The notes: generated by a model from the letters alone, not told the origin. DNA of 64,000 nucleotides from Burkholderiales bacterium (GCA_020854035.1 JADZGE010000021.1:124001-188000), one strand, 5' to 3'. Positions 16,259 through 24,610 are shown, counted from the first letter of the stretch. Numbers and translations: made by a program.

Positions 16259-17569
16259 TCAGTACTCGCGAGCGACGAAGCGGCTCTCTCCCAACTGCCA
16301 GTTGACGCCCCAGTATTCGTCGGTGGCGACGGTGAAGCCCCGCGACGCGTCCTCGATGACGGCGCCGCCATAGAGCGACAGTCGCTTGCTGCCGCCGAGC
16401 ACGCGCTCGACCGCGGGCGCCGTGATCATCTCGGCGGCCGCGCCGCGCGAGACGATCGCGTCGGCCTGCGGCACGTGGTAGACGATGGGGAATTCGCCGC
16501 TGCCGGCCGCGGCATGCTCGAACATTTCCGCGACCGGCTGTACGCCGATCTCCGCGCACGCCCTGACCGTCAGCATGAAGTCGACCGTCGCCCCCCCGCC
16601 GCCCTCGAAGGCAATCACCGCGCCCTGCGCGCCGAGGAGCTTCGCGAGCTTGGCCGAGTACTGGGCGCCGAATTCCTTCAGCGCGAACGTATCCCGGTGG
16701 CCGCGGTTCACCACGATGCCGGCGAAATCCAGATCGACGCCGTGCCGGCGATAAAGCTCCCTCATGAGCGGCTTGTCGCAGTGGAGATAGGTCGCGACCT
16801 TCTGCAGGTTCTTGTAGTTGCCGGAGACGATCGCGCCATCGATCAACTCGTTCGGGTGGATCAGCGTGGGCAGCCCGTCCCCGAGCTCGCTGCCGTAGAC
16901 GAAGGTGCGCGTCATCAGCGTCTGGCTCATGATCTGGTCGATGTAGACCACGCGGGGAAGATCGGCGGACACCGGGTGGAGCACGTAACGCCTGCTCCGT
17001 TCCGCGGGCAGGCCCGTGCTCGCCTGAGCGACGAAGTGCGCGATGCTTAGCGTCGCACGGCGCACCGCGTCGTCCACCTGCAGATTGGTTGCCCCGGGCC
17101 GCGGCCGGTAACTCAGCACGAGATTGATCCGGTCCGAGGCCTGGCAATAGGGCTGGCCCGGCCCGCACATGTCGATGATGCCTTCGCGGTAGCCGAGGCC
17201 GCCGGAGGTCGGCTCGGGAAACTCGGTGGTGCTGAGGACCAGCATCCCGGTCAGCTTCCGCGTGATTCCGCGGCCCACGGTCACGGCGGGGCCCAGGAAT
17301 CCCGGATACACGCTGCCCGGACCCGCCACCTTGGTCATGGCTTCGACGGCATCGAGCGCGTGGATGATGCGAGTCGATTCGCCGGGCCGTGCAACCGCCG
17401 CCTCGAGCCCCGCGAGCGCCTCCTCCTCCCCGGCGAAACGCTCGAGATCCGCGATGCGCACGGTGAGCCGGCTTCCCTCGAGAACCGTGCGATCGCCGAA
17501 CGCTACATCGGTGACTGGATACGCCTCGACCGTGAGGTCGAAGGGGTCTTCGTTCCGGAAAATCCCCAT
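16259..17569 (-). CDS. GrdE-like component B subunit of a glycine/sarcosine/betaine-reductase-family complex
   Basis: A 436-residue cytosolic protein homologous to GrdE/PrdA-type subunits. Recognisable parts are VLEGSRLTVRIADLERFAGE, GPGSVYPGFLGPAVTVGRGI, LTGMLVLSTTEFPEP, IDMCGPGQPYC and THLNP-like LIHPNELIDGAIVSGNYKN. In characterised GrdE an Asn-Cys bond near residues 241-242 is cleaved and the Cys becomes a pyruvoyl group. By position the equivalent here is Asn251-Tyr252, so the pyruvoyl precursor seems missing. Nearby Cys264 (TYLHCDK) is the only close cysteine. ATG at 17569 has GGAG about 8 bases upstream and gives the usual length. The gene leads a three-gene unit behind an FNR-type box. 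Confidence 0.85.
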   Translation of the reverse strand: MGIFRNEDPFDLTVEAYPVTDVAFGDRTVLEGSRLTVRIADLERFAGEEEALAGLEAAVARPGESTRIIHALDAVEAMTKVAGPGSVYPGFLGPAVTVGRGITRKLTGMLVLSTTEFPEPTSGGLGYREGIIDMCGPGQPYCQASDRINLVLSYRPRPGATNLQVDDAVRRATLSIAHFVAQASTGLPAERSRRYVLHPVSADLPRVVYIDQIMSQTLMTRTFVYGSELGDGLPTLIHPNELIDGAIVSGNYKNLQKVATYLHCDKPLMRELYRRHGVDLDFAGIVVNRGHRDTFALKEFGAQYSAKLAKLLGAQGAVIAFEGGGGATVDFMLTVRACAEIGVQPVAEMFEHAAAGSGEFPIVYHVPQADAIVSRGAAAEMITAPAVERVLGGSKRLSLYGGAVIEDASRGFTVATDEYWGVNWQLGESRFVAREY

Positions 17570-17643
17570 CCCGTCTGCTCCTGTCTTCCCCGGGAGAACG
17601 CCAGATCGAGCGGAAGTCTGTGGCGCCATCGCGTCGCGAGGCG

Positions 17644-17657
17644 TTGATCTGGATCAA
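17644..17657. promoter_or_regulatory. Perfect FNR/ANR box upstream of the GrdE-like gene
   Basis: TTGATCTGGATCAA is an exact match to TTGAT-N4-ATCAA. It is 75 bases before the GrdE-like ATG and about 150 bases before the divergent PepSY gene. If placed at -41.5 for the minus-strand unit, transcription would start near 17609. I see no convincing -10 hexamer there, which is common for activator-dependent promoters. Confidence 0.65.
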
Positions 17658-17808
17658 TCGGATGAAAATCACAGTATGGCACAAGCGATACCGGCCGCGA
17701 TGAACGGAGGATGAACGCGGCCTTCAGCATCGGTTCAGGGCGATTCTTCCAGAATGCATTCCGGACCTGGCGCGATTCCGGGTCATCGACCATCCAGGAA
17801 TCTTCACC

Positions 17809-18249
17809 ATGAAAAAAGGCTTCCTCATGAGGACCCACCCATCGCTTGTGGCGCTTCTTCTGGGGCTCGCGGCAGCCCCGGTACTGGCGGGCGATGACTG
17901 CGATGCGCCCGTGCGGGACTGGCAGTCGCGCGACGCGGTCATGCAGATGGCCGCGCAGCGGGGCTGGCAGGTGCAACGCCTGAAGATCGACGATGGTTGT
18001 TACGAGATTCGCGGCCGCGACGCCCAGGGGCGCGCCTTCAAGGCGAAGCTCGATCCTCGGACGCTGCGGCTCGTGAAGATGAAAGTGCGTGACCGTGACC
18101 ATGACAAGGAGCGAAATCGTTCCCGCGCGCGCGCGGAGGACCGCGAAGCGCCACCGCCCGGAGCCGAAGGAGGCAACGCGCCCCCATCGACACCTGCGCG
18201 CAGCCCTTTGCTGGCGCCCGGCACCACGCCGCGCTCCTCTATCGAATGA
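17809..18249 (+). CDS. Secreted PepSY-domain protein with basic tail
   Basis: A 146-residue protein with a signal peptide (hydrophobic residues about 11-26, ending PVLAG). A PepSY-like domain covers about residues 38-92: SRDAVMQMAAQRGWQVQRLK, then DDGCYEIRGRDAQG. The tail is rich in Arg, Asp and Pro and looks disordered. Two cysteines (DDC, DGC) could form a disulfide. ATG at 17827 is an alternative start with AAGG in front. It heads a plus-strand cassette with a DUF2271 protein, a PepSY-flavodoxin reductase and ApbE, pointing to a role in extracytosolic electron transfer. Confidence 0.75.
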   Translation: MKKGFLMRTHPSLVALLLGLAAAPVLAGDDCDAPVRDWQSRDAVMQMAAQRGWQVQRLKIDDGCYEIRGRDAQGRAFKAKLDPRTLRLVKMKVRDRDHDKERNRSRARAEDREAPPPGAEGGNAPPSTPARSPLLAPGTTPRSSIE

Positions 18250-18269
18250 CTCTGCAACGGAGAACGACC

Positions 18270-18743
18270 ATGTCCCGACCCCTGTTGACCACCCTCGCCG
18301 CCGCCTGTGCGCTACTGCCCGTGGCGGCGCACAGCCGTCCGATCACGATTGCCGCCACGCTCAAGAATTACGGTGGCGATGGCGCCTACCTGGCGGTGTA
18401 CCTCACCGACGCCAGGGGCGCCTATGCGGGCACCCTTTGGGTCGCCGGCGGCAAGGCGAAGTATTACCAGCACCTGTCGGACTGGAACCGCCTGTCCGCC
18501 GGCGACGGCAAGCGCCTACAGGGCGTGACCGGCGCGAGCGTGGGCCAGGGTCGTACGCTCAAAGTGACCGCCGACCTCGCGGATGCGTTGATCAACGCGG
18601 GCTACGAGATCCGCGTCGACGCCGCGGTGGAAGACATGCGCGACAGCCCGGCCGAGATCCGTGTACCGCTGAGTTCCGACAACGCGGGCAAGCCGCACGC
18701 GGGGCGGCAGTACATCCAGTCCTTCAGCTTCCAGTTGCAGTAA
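18270..18743 (+). CDS. DUF2271 periplasmic protein with FMN-attachment motif
   Basis: A 157-residue protein with a signal peptide ending near HSRP. The body (about residues 24-157) is DUF2271-like: AATLKNYGGDGAYLAVYLTD, TLWVAGGKAKYYQHLSDWNR and a C-terminal SFSFQLQ. Residues 84-90, QGVTGAS, resemble the ApbE flavinylation motif, in which the last Ser/Thr (Ser90 here) receives FMN by phosphoester. ApbE is encoded two genes downstream. The start at 18270 is preferred over 18246 because GGAGA lies nine bases before it. Likely role: a flavin-carrying electron acceptor or donor outside the membrane. Confidence 0.8.
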   Translation: MSRPLLTTLAAACALLPVAAHSRPITIAATLKNYGGDGAYLAVYLTDARGAYAGTLWVAGGKAKYYQHLSDWNRLSAGDGKRLQGVTGASVGQGRTLKVTADLADALINAGYEIRVDAAVEDMRDSPAEIRVPLSSDNAGKPHAGRQYIQSFSFQLQ

Positions 18744-18753
18744 GGACGAGGGC

Positions 18754-20961
18754 ATGCGCTGGCGGCCAATCCATCGCTGGTTGGGTCTGGTGGCGGGCGC
18801 CCTAGCGCTCGTCCTGGGTATCACCGGCGCGGTCCTCGCATTCGATCCCGTGCGGGACGCCTGGCAATCGGTGCCCGCCGCCGCGGATCTGCCGGTCTCG
18901 GTCCTGGCGCAGCGCGTGTCGTCGATCATTCCGGGGGCGGAGGAGATTCACCACCTGCCCTCCGGCGCCATCGTGGTCTATGCCTTCGACGCAGGCCAAG
19001 CCCGGGCTTCGCGCGTGCATCCGGCAGATGGCCGAGTGCTCGGCCCCTACGAGCCCTCGGCGCTGTCGCGATGGCTCAAGAACCTGCACCGCTCCTTCCT
19101 GCTGGGCGACGCGGGACGGGTGGCGGCGGCCACCGTTGCGCTCGCCATGCTGCTGCTGTCGGTATCGGGCCTCGCGCTGATGCTGCGCCGTATGGGCGGC
19201 TGGCGGCGGCTCGCGGGCCGCGTGCGCGGCTCGCCGGTGCAACGCATCCACGCTGTAACGGGGCGGGCGGTGCTGGCGGTGCTGCTGCTGTCCTCGGTGA
19301 CGGCGCTCTACATGAGTGCCGCCACTTTCGACCTGCTGGCCCTCGGTGCGGACCGGGAGCCTGAGGTGGTTTCCGGTACCAGCGCGCAGTCCGCGCTGCC
19401 ACCCGGACAATTGCCCCTGCTGCAGGGGCTGCGCGTGGCCGAGCTGCGCCGGCTCGGCTTTCCGAGCGCGGCGGACCCCACGGACACCTGGAACGTGACC
19501 ACCGTACAGGGCCAGGGCTGGGTGGACCGGTACACCGGGCGGACACTGGCATGGCAGGGCGCCACGTCGGCGCAGCGCATCCACGACTGGGCGATGGTGC
19601 TGCACACCGGTGAAGGCGCGTGGGCGTGGGCCCTGGCACTGGGCATCGCCGGGGCGAGTATCCCGCTCTTCTGGGTGACCGGTCTCATGCTCTGGTGGCA
19701 GGCGCGCCAGCACAGGCCGCGAATCGCCGATAACAGCCCGCCCGCGCAGGCCGATGTACTGGTCTTTGTCGCGAGCGAAACCGGCACCACCTGGGGCTTT
19801 GCGCAGGCGCTGCATGCAGCCCTCGTGCGAAACCGGCGCCGCGTGCACACCGCCAGCCTGGAACATTTCCAGCCGGGCGTGGCCGCGCGGCAGATCCTGC
19901 TGCTGGCCGCCACCTATGGCGAAGGCGAGGCTCCCGCTCATGCTGCCCGGGCGCTGGAGCGCATCGCCCGGGCCCCCGTCACCGCGGCGAAATTCGCGGT
20001 GCTCGGTTTCGGCGACCGGCAGTTCCCCGCGTTCTGTGCCTTTGCCGAGGCGCTGGACCGGGCCCTGCGTGTGCGTGGCTTTGCGTCGCTGCTGCCGCTT
20101 ACGCGTATCCACCAGCAGTCAGCCCAGGAATTCGCCCTCTGGGGTCAGGCGTTGTCCGGGGCGCTTGGCGAACCGCTGGCGCTGGATTACCGGCCACGCT
20201 TGCCGCCCACCACGGCGCTCACCCTCGCGTCGCGCCAGGACTACCCCGGCGGAGCCGGCGAACCCACCGCCATCCTGCGCTTTGCGTGGCCCGCCCAGCA
20301 CTGGCGGGATCGACTCGCGGGGCGTGCCTTCGCACGGTTTGCCGCCGGCGACTTGCTCGGCGTGCTGCCGCCGGGTTCCCGCGTGCCGCGCTACTACTCG
20401 CTCGCCTCGGGCTGGCGCGACGGCTTCGTGGAAATCTGTGTGCGCCGCATGCCAGGCGGTGTGTGCTCCGGTCACCTGCACGCGCTTCGGCCAGGGGAAC
20501 GCATCGATGCCTTCATCCGGTCGAACCCCGGCTTCGCACTGGACGGCGAGCGGCGGCCCGTGGTGCTGATCGGCGCGGGCACGGGCGTGGCCCCGCTGGC
20601 GGGTTTCATCCGCGGCAACGCGCGGAGAATCCCGATGCACCTCTACTACGGCGCGCGCGACCCGGCGCGGGATTTCTACTTCGGCGCCGACCTCCAGCGC
20701 TGGCTCCGCGAGCGGCGCCTCGCCAGCCTGCGTACGGTCTTCTCGCGCATCGCCGATGGCGGGGGCTACGTGCAGGACGCGCTCGGCCGCGATGCCGCCC
20801 GGTTGCGGGAACTCCTGTCCCAGGGCGCCGTCGTGCGCGTGTGCGGCAGCCGCCCCATGGCACGGGGTGTGGCTCAGGTGCTCGACAGCATCCTCGGTGC
20901 GCTACGGCTGAACGTGGCGCAACTCAAGGCGCAGGACCGCTATGCCGAAGACATCTTCTGA
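18754..20961 (+). CDS. PepSY-TM / flavodoxin / FAD-NAD(P)H reductase fusion (CysJ-like)
   Basis: A 735-residue membrane flavoprotein. Residues 1-330 are a PepSY-associated transmembrane region with about four helices (first HRWLGLVAGALALVLGITGA, last GIAGASIPLFWVTGLMLWW). From about 332 there is a flavodoxin domain (VFVASETGTTWGFAQAL, AATYGEGEAPAHA, LGFGDRQFPAFC). A ferredoxin-reductase-like module follows: FAD motif RYYSLAS near 545, GGVCSGHL, and NAD(P)H motif VVLIGAGTGVAPL near 603. It probably passes electrons from cytosolic NAD(P)H through flavins and the membrane domain to periplasmic acceptors such as the flavinylated DUF2271 protein. Its end overlaps apbE by 20 bases. Confidence 0.88.
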   Translation: MRWRPIHRWLGLVAGALALVLGITGAVLAFDPVRDAWQSVPAAADLPVSVLAQRVSSIIPGAEEIHHLPSGAIVVYAFDAGQARASRVHPADGRVLGPYEPSALSRWLKNLHRSFLLGDAGRVAAATVALAMLLLSVSGLALMLRRMGGWRRLAGRVRGSPVQRIHAVTGRAVLAVLLLSSVTALYMSAATFDLLALGADREPEVVSGTSAQSALPPGQLPLLQGLRVAELRRLGFPSAADPTDTWNVTTVQGQGWVDRYTGRTLAWQGATSAQRIHDWAMVLHTGEGAWAWALALGIAGASIPLFWVTGLMLWWQARQHRPRIADNSPPAQADVLVFVASETGTTWGFAQALHAALVRNRRRVHTASLEHFQPGVAARQILLLAATYGEGEAPAHAARALERIARAPVTAAKFAVLGFGDRQFPAFCAFAEALDRALRVRGFASLLPLTRIHQQSAQEFALWGQALSGALGEPLALDYRPRLPPTTALTLASRQDYPGGAGEPTAILRFAWPAQHWRDRLAGRAFARFAAGDLLGVLPPGSRVPRYYSLASGWRDGFVEICVRRMPGGVCSGHLHALRPGERIDAFIRSNPGFALDGERRPVVLIGAGTGVAPLAGFIRGNARRIPMHLYYGARDPARDFYFGADLQRWLRERRLASLRTVFSRIADGGGYVQDALGRDAARLRELLSQGAVVRVCGSRPMARGVAQVLDSILGALRLNVAQLKAQDRYAEDIF

Positions 20962-21955
20962 GCCCGCCCAGGGTCACCGGCGCATCCACCTGCACGGGCC
21001 CACCATGGGCACACGCTGGTCCGCGCGCTGCGACACTCCGCCGGGTCTCGACGCCGATGCCCTAGACCTGGCCCTGGCGGATGCGGTGGCGCAGGTGGAC
21101 AGCGAGATGTCGCCCTGGAAGCCGGAGAGCGACCTCAACCGGCTGAACCGGGCCGCGCCCGGCCAATGGGTCGCCCTGCCCGCCGGGATCCTGGAGGTGC
21201 TGACTCGCGCGGTTTACGTGAGCCGCCTGAGCAACGGGGCCTTCGACCCTGCCGCGGGCGCGCTCGTCGATGCCTGGGGCTTTGGCGCGGCGCGTGACAG
21301 CCCGGATGCCGTCGCCATCCGCGCGGCGGCCCGCGCGGCGCACTACCCGGCTCATCAGGCACTGGAACTTGATGCCGCCGCTGGTCGCGCGCGCAAGCAT
21401 GCATCCCTGCAACTCGACCTGTGCGGCATCGCCAAGGGCCACGCCGTCGATCGGATGACCGGCGTGTTGCGGCGCCACGGCGTTCGCCATGCGCTGGCGG
21501 CGCTCGACGGTGAGTTGCGCGCCGTCGGCAGCCAGGCCGGCGACGAGCCCTGGGCCGTGGCGATCGAAAGCCCCGAGCCTGGGCGCCGTTCCGTCCATGG
21601 CGTGATCGAGCTGCAGGATCTGGCTGTCGCCACCTCGGGCGACTACCGTCGCTGGGTACAGGTGGGCGACGTGCGTCTGTCGCACACCATGGACGCGCGC
21701 CGTGCCGCCCCGGTGCGTAACGACGTTGCCTCGGTCACCGTGCTCGCGCGCGACTGCATGAGCGCTGACGCCTGGGCCACCGCGCTGCTGGTCGCGGGCC
21801 CGCACGAGGGCCTCGCCCTGGCCCGGCGCATGGACCTCGAAGCGCTGTTCCTGCTGCGCCGCGACGGGCGCTGCGTGGAGCTTGGGCTGGGACGCTTTGC
21901 GGGAGGCCGTGCCACGACCCCGATGGCCCGCCATCCCGTCCCTGCTGCACAGTAA
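20942..21955 (+). CDS. apbE: ApbE, FAD:protein FMN transferase
   Basis: A 337-residue ApbE-family enzyme that transfers FMN from FAD to Ser/Thr in target motifs. Motifs in order: GPTMGTRWSAR, EMSPWKPESDLNRLNR, NGAFDPAAGALVDAWGFG, LDLCGIAKGHAVDRM, VATSGDYRRW, LSHTMDARRAAPV and SADAWATALLV. No obvious lipobox or long signal peptide is present, so its compartment is uncertain. The probable client is the DUF2271 protein upstream. It is translationally coupled to the reductase gene. The 157 bases after it show no gene. Confidence 0.93.
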   Translation: MPKTSSEPAQGHRRIHLHGPTMGTRWSARCDTPPGLDADALDLALADAVAQVDSEMSPWKPESDLNRLNRAAPGQWVALPAGILEVLTRAVYVSRLSNGAFDPAAGALVDAWGFGAARDSPDAVAIRAAARAAHYPAHQALELDAAAGRARKHASLQLDLCGIAKGHAVDRMTGVLRRHGVRHALAALDGELRAVGSQAGDEPWAVAIESPEPGRRSVHGVIELQDLAVATSGDYRRWVQVGDVRLSHTMDARRAAPVRNDVASVTVLARDCMSADAWATALLVAGPHEGLALARRMDLEALFLLRRDGRCVELGLGRFAGGRATTPMARHPVPAAQ

Positions 21956-22112
21956 GCCAAGGCGCATCCTCGATACCGGTTGGAAGCGTTTCCCGGCGCC
22001 AGGTCCGGTGGGCTACCGGTTCTACTGCGTCACGGACAATGCCATGATTCAAGCTCACGAGCGTCGCGCCGCTCGCGGCTAAGGCCGATCCGCGCGATGC
22101 GCCCGCGAGGCA

Positions 22113-23354
22113 CTAGGGCAGAGCCGAGTCGATCACGACGCTGACGCCGGTCGCGCCGGGCTTCACCGGCGCCGCCGTGCCCTGCAGGTCGCCGCTCCGG
22201 GGCGCGGCGCCACCCGACTTCGACACGCGCGCGACGATCGCCACCTCGGAAAACTGCGAGAGTCTCGTCTGCGGTGACATTGCCTGGGCGTCGGACAGCG
22301 TGAACTCGAACGGCAGATCGCTCACCCGGCGCTTGATGACGGCGAGCGGCATGGGTGTCCCTTCCAGGGCACGGGCCACGACGAAGACGGGATCCTCCGG
22401 AGCGGCCTTGCCGGCGAGCGCCGAGCTCAAGAGGACTCGACCGCTGATCACGACGGCTGCCGCCCGCGCCCCGTCGATCACGGGCGCCGGTGCCGCCGCA
22501 CCCTTCGCCTGCCCGCCGGGCTCGGCTCGCGCCTGCCGCAATTGTTCGCCCACCAGTTGCGCGAGCTGGGAGCCAGGCGGCGCCATGCGCTCCAGCCGCT
22601 CCAGGTACCCGACCGCTGCGCCGTAGTCCTTGCGCCCGAGTGCCGCGGTGGCCGCCATCACCAGCGCCTTCGGGTGGTCGGGGTCGAGTGCAAGCGCCCG
22701 CTCGACGAGGCCAAGCACCTTGGCGTCGACGCGCCGGTCCTGGCTCATCGCGAGCGCATCGGCGTGGTCCGCGTAAAGCTCCGCGTCGCCCTGACGCAGT
22801 TCTTCCGCCCGCGCGTAGGCCGCGGCGGCGGCGGCGTAGCGCCCGAGCGCGTAGTACGAGCGCGCGAGGAGCCGCCAGCCGTCCGCATCGCCGGGATTCT
22901 CCTTCAAGCGCGTCGCGAGACTCTCGACCGCCTGCGCGATCTCCCCGGGAGAAATCGCGGCCTCGCCCCGCTGCTCCGCCCGGAACGTGAGCGCACCGGG
23001 ATCGCCGACCTGGAAATAAAGGAGCGCCGCCAGGACCGGTACCGCGAACGCTGTCGCGAACACCGGCCAGCGCCCGCCTGCCGCCTTCGTGCGGGGCGGG
23101 ACACCGCCGCCACCGGTCACTTCCTCCAGCACGCGCCGCTCCAGTTCCGCGCTCGCCGCCTCGTGCTGCGTATCGTCGATCGTGCCGCGCGCGAGGTCGG
23201 CGTCGAGCGCCGCCCGCTCGTCGCGCAGCACTGCGAGGTTCACTTCCGGGCGCTCGACTCCGGAATCGCCCGGCTCCCCGCGCAGTAGCGGTGGCAGGAC
23301 AAAGGCGAGCGCGGCGGCGATCATGACGAGCGCGAGCACGATGAACGCGGTCAC
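22113..23354 (-). CDS. ccmI: CcmI/CycH, cytochrome c heme lyase TPR subunit
   Basis: A 413-residue protein. Its N-terminus TAFIVLALVMIAAALAFVLP is one helix, followed by a short cytosolic loop (DERAALDADLARGTIDD) and a second helix (FATAFAVPVLAALLYFQVG). TPR repeats span about residues 140-270 (GDADGWRLLARSYYALGRYA, then DHPKALVMAATAALGRKDY). A C-terminal domain from about 310 (VISGRVLLSSALAGKAAPED) is the apocytochrome-interacting part found in long CcmI proteins. GTG at 23354 overlaps the ccmH stop as GTGA. CcmI presents apocytochrome c to the CcmFH heme-ligation complex. Confidence 0.9.
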   Translation of the reverse strand: MTAFIVLALVMIAAALAFVLPPLLRGEPGDSGVERPEVNLAVLRDERAALDADLARGTIDDTQHEAASAELERRVLEEVTGGGGVPPRTKAAGGRWPVFATAFAVPVLAALLYFQVGDPGALTFRAEQRGEAAISPGEIAQAVESLATRLKENPGDADGWRLLARSYYALGRYAAAAAAYARAEELRQGDAELYADHADALAMSQDRRVDAKVLGLVERALALDPDHPKALVMAATAALGRKDYGAAVGYLERLERMAPPGSQLAQLVGEQLRQARAEPGGQAKGAAAPAPVIDGARAAAVVISGRVLLSSALAGKAAPEDPVFVVARALEGTPMPLAVIKRRVSDLPFEFTLSDAQAMSPQTRLSQFSEVAIVARVSKSGGAAPRSGDLQGTAAPVKPGATGVSVVIDSALP

Positions 23355-24049
23355 GTGCCCTCCTTCCCGGTCCCCGCGCCGAGCAATTCCCGCGCACGTG
23401 CCCTCTCCTCGTCGGTCAACGGCGGCGGTGCCGCCCGCTCGTGGCGCACCGACAGCGTCCGCGCGAAAACGCCCACGCCGATCGCGAGGAGCAGGGCCGG
23501 CCCGAGCCACAGCAACAGCGTCGTCGCCTTGAAGGGCGGCCGGTAGAGAACGAAATCGCCGTAGCGCTCCACCATGAAGGCGATGATCTCCCGGTCGCTG
23601 CGGCCCTGCGCGAGCTGCTCGCCGATCACACGCCGGAGGTCGACGGCAAGCTCGGCGTTCGAATCGGCGATCGACTGGTTCTGGCACACGAGACAGCGCA
23701 GCTCCGCCGCGAGCCGCGCGGCGCGCCGCGCGTCCACGCCGTCTCGCTGGCCCGGCCCGGCCACTTCACCCCACGCGAGGGCAAACCACGTGCATGCCAC
23801 CGCCAGAACGAGAACCCGTGCGCCACGCCACAGTAAACCGGTGTGCGATGGGGGACGATTGGCCCCCTGTCCCGCCCCCGCTCTCTTGCCGGGACCACCC
23901 GCGGGCGAAGCGTAACAACCGGTCGCCCGTGATCCCGTACATGGCTTCGCAGCGGCACCGCTTCCGCTCTTGCCCCGCCCCTCGAAGCCCTCGCCCGTCG
24001 AGGGGGAGGAAAGGTATCGGCGCTGCGCGAGACAGGAATGGCCGTTCAT
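23351..24049 (-). CDS. ccmH: CcmH, cytochrome c maturation thiol reductase (start uncertain)
   Basis: The conserved protein covers about the last 155 codons: a signal-like helix (ARVLVLAVACTWFALAW), the motif LRCLVCQNQSIADSNAELA with its CxxC pair, the loop GDFVLYRPPFKATTLLLW and a C-terminal membrane helix. The frame opens at ATG 24049, 14 bases after the ccmG stop, but its first 72 codons contain SSPSTGEGFEGRGK, typical of translated intergenic repeats. The true start may be a non-ATG codon such as CTG at 23833. CcmH reduces apocytochrome cysteines. Its stop overlaps the ccmI start. Confidence 0.85.
   Translation of the reverse strand: MNGHSCLAQRRYLSSPSTGEGFEGRGKSGSGAAAKPCTGSRATGCYASPAGGPGKRAGAGQGANRPPSHTGLLWRGARVLVLAVACTWFALAWGEVAGPGQRDGVDARRAARLAAELRCLVCQNQSIADSNAELAVDLRRVIGEQLAQGRSDREIIAFMVERYGDFVLYRPPFKATTLLLWLGPALLLAIGVGVFARTLSVRHERAAPPPLTDEERARARELLGAGTGKEGT
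23978..24005. repeat. Hairpin CCCCTCG/CGAGGGG in the ccmG-ccmH spacer
   Basis: CCCCTCG (23978-23984) and CGAGGGG (23999-24005) form a perfect 7-bp stem around a 14-base loop. It lies between the ccmG stop and the conserved part of ccmH. It resembles dispersed extragenic palindromes whose translation gives SPSTGEG-like residues, and could also act on mRNA stability. Confidence 0.45.
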
Positions 24050-24062
24050 CGGCGGCTTCGCA

Positions 24063-24587
24063 TCACTTCGCCTGCAGGGCGCGCACCAGCGGGAGGATCT
24101 TCCCGTCGAGCGCCTTCTTCGTGAGCGCCCCGATGTGCTTGTAGCGGATCACTCCCTGCCGGTCGATCACGAAGGTCTCGGGCACGCCGTAGACCCCGAA
24201 ATCGATGCCTGTTCGGCCCTGGACATCGACGACCGAGAGCACGTACGGATCGCCGTAGCGCGCGAGCCACGCCAGGCCGGCCTCCGGCTGGTCCTTGTAG
24301 TTCAACCCGACGATCGGCACGATGCGGTTCTTCGCAAGCTCCACCAGGAGCGGGTGCTCGTCCCGGCAGGCGGCGCACCACGACGCCCAGACGTTGAAGA
24401 GCCACACCTGCCCCGCCATGTCGCGCTGCGAAAACATGAGCGCCGGCTGGTGAAGCTGCGGCAGCTGGAACGCGGGCGCGGGCTTGTCGATCAACGCCGA
24501 GGGCAGCTCGCGCGGGTTGAGCGTCAGCCCGACCGCGAGCAGCCCCGCAAGCAGGGCGAAAACGCCGAGCGGGACGAGAAATCGCAT
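24063..24587 (-). CDS. ccmG: CcmG/DsbE, periplasmic thioredoxin of cytochrome c maturation
   Basis: A 174-residue membrane-anchored thioredoxin. Residues about 4-23 form the helix. DKPAPAFQLPQL starts the domain, NVWASWCAACRDEHP carries the redox CAAC pair (near residue 73), and GVYGVPETFVIDRQG holds the cis-proline region. It keeps the CcmH and apocytochrome thiols reduced. ATG at 24587 is 23 bases after the ccmF stop. The longer upstream frame is antisense-like noise within ccmF. Confidence 0.93.
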   Translation of the reverse strand: MRFLVPLGVFALLAGLLAVGLTLNPRELPSALIDKPAPAFQLPQLHQPALMFSQRDMAGQVWLFNVWASWCAACRDEHPLLVELAKNRIVPIVGLNYKDQPEAGLAWLARYGDPYVLSVVDVQGRTGIDFGVYGVPETFVIDRQGVIRYKHIGALTKKALDGKILPLVRALQAK

Positions 24588-24610
24588 TCGCGGCAATCGT
24601 CCTGGGGGCG

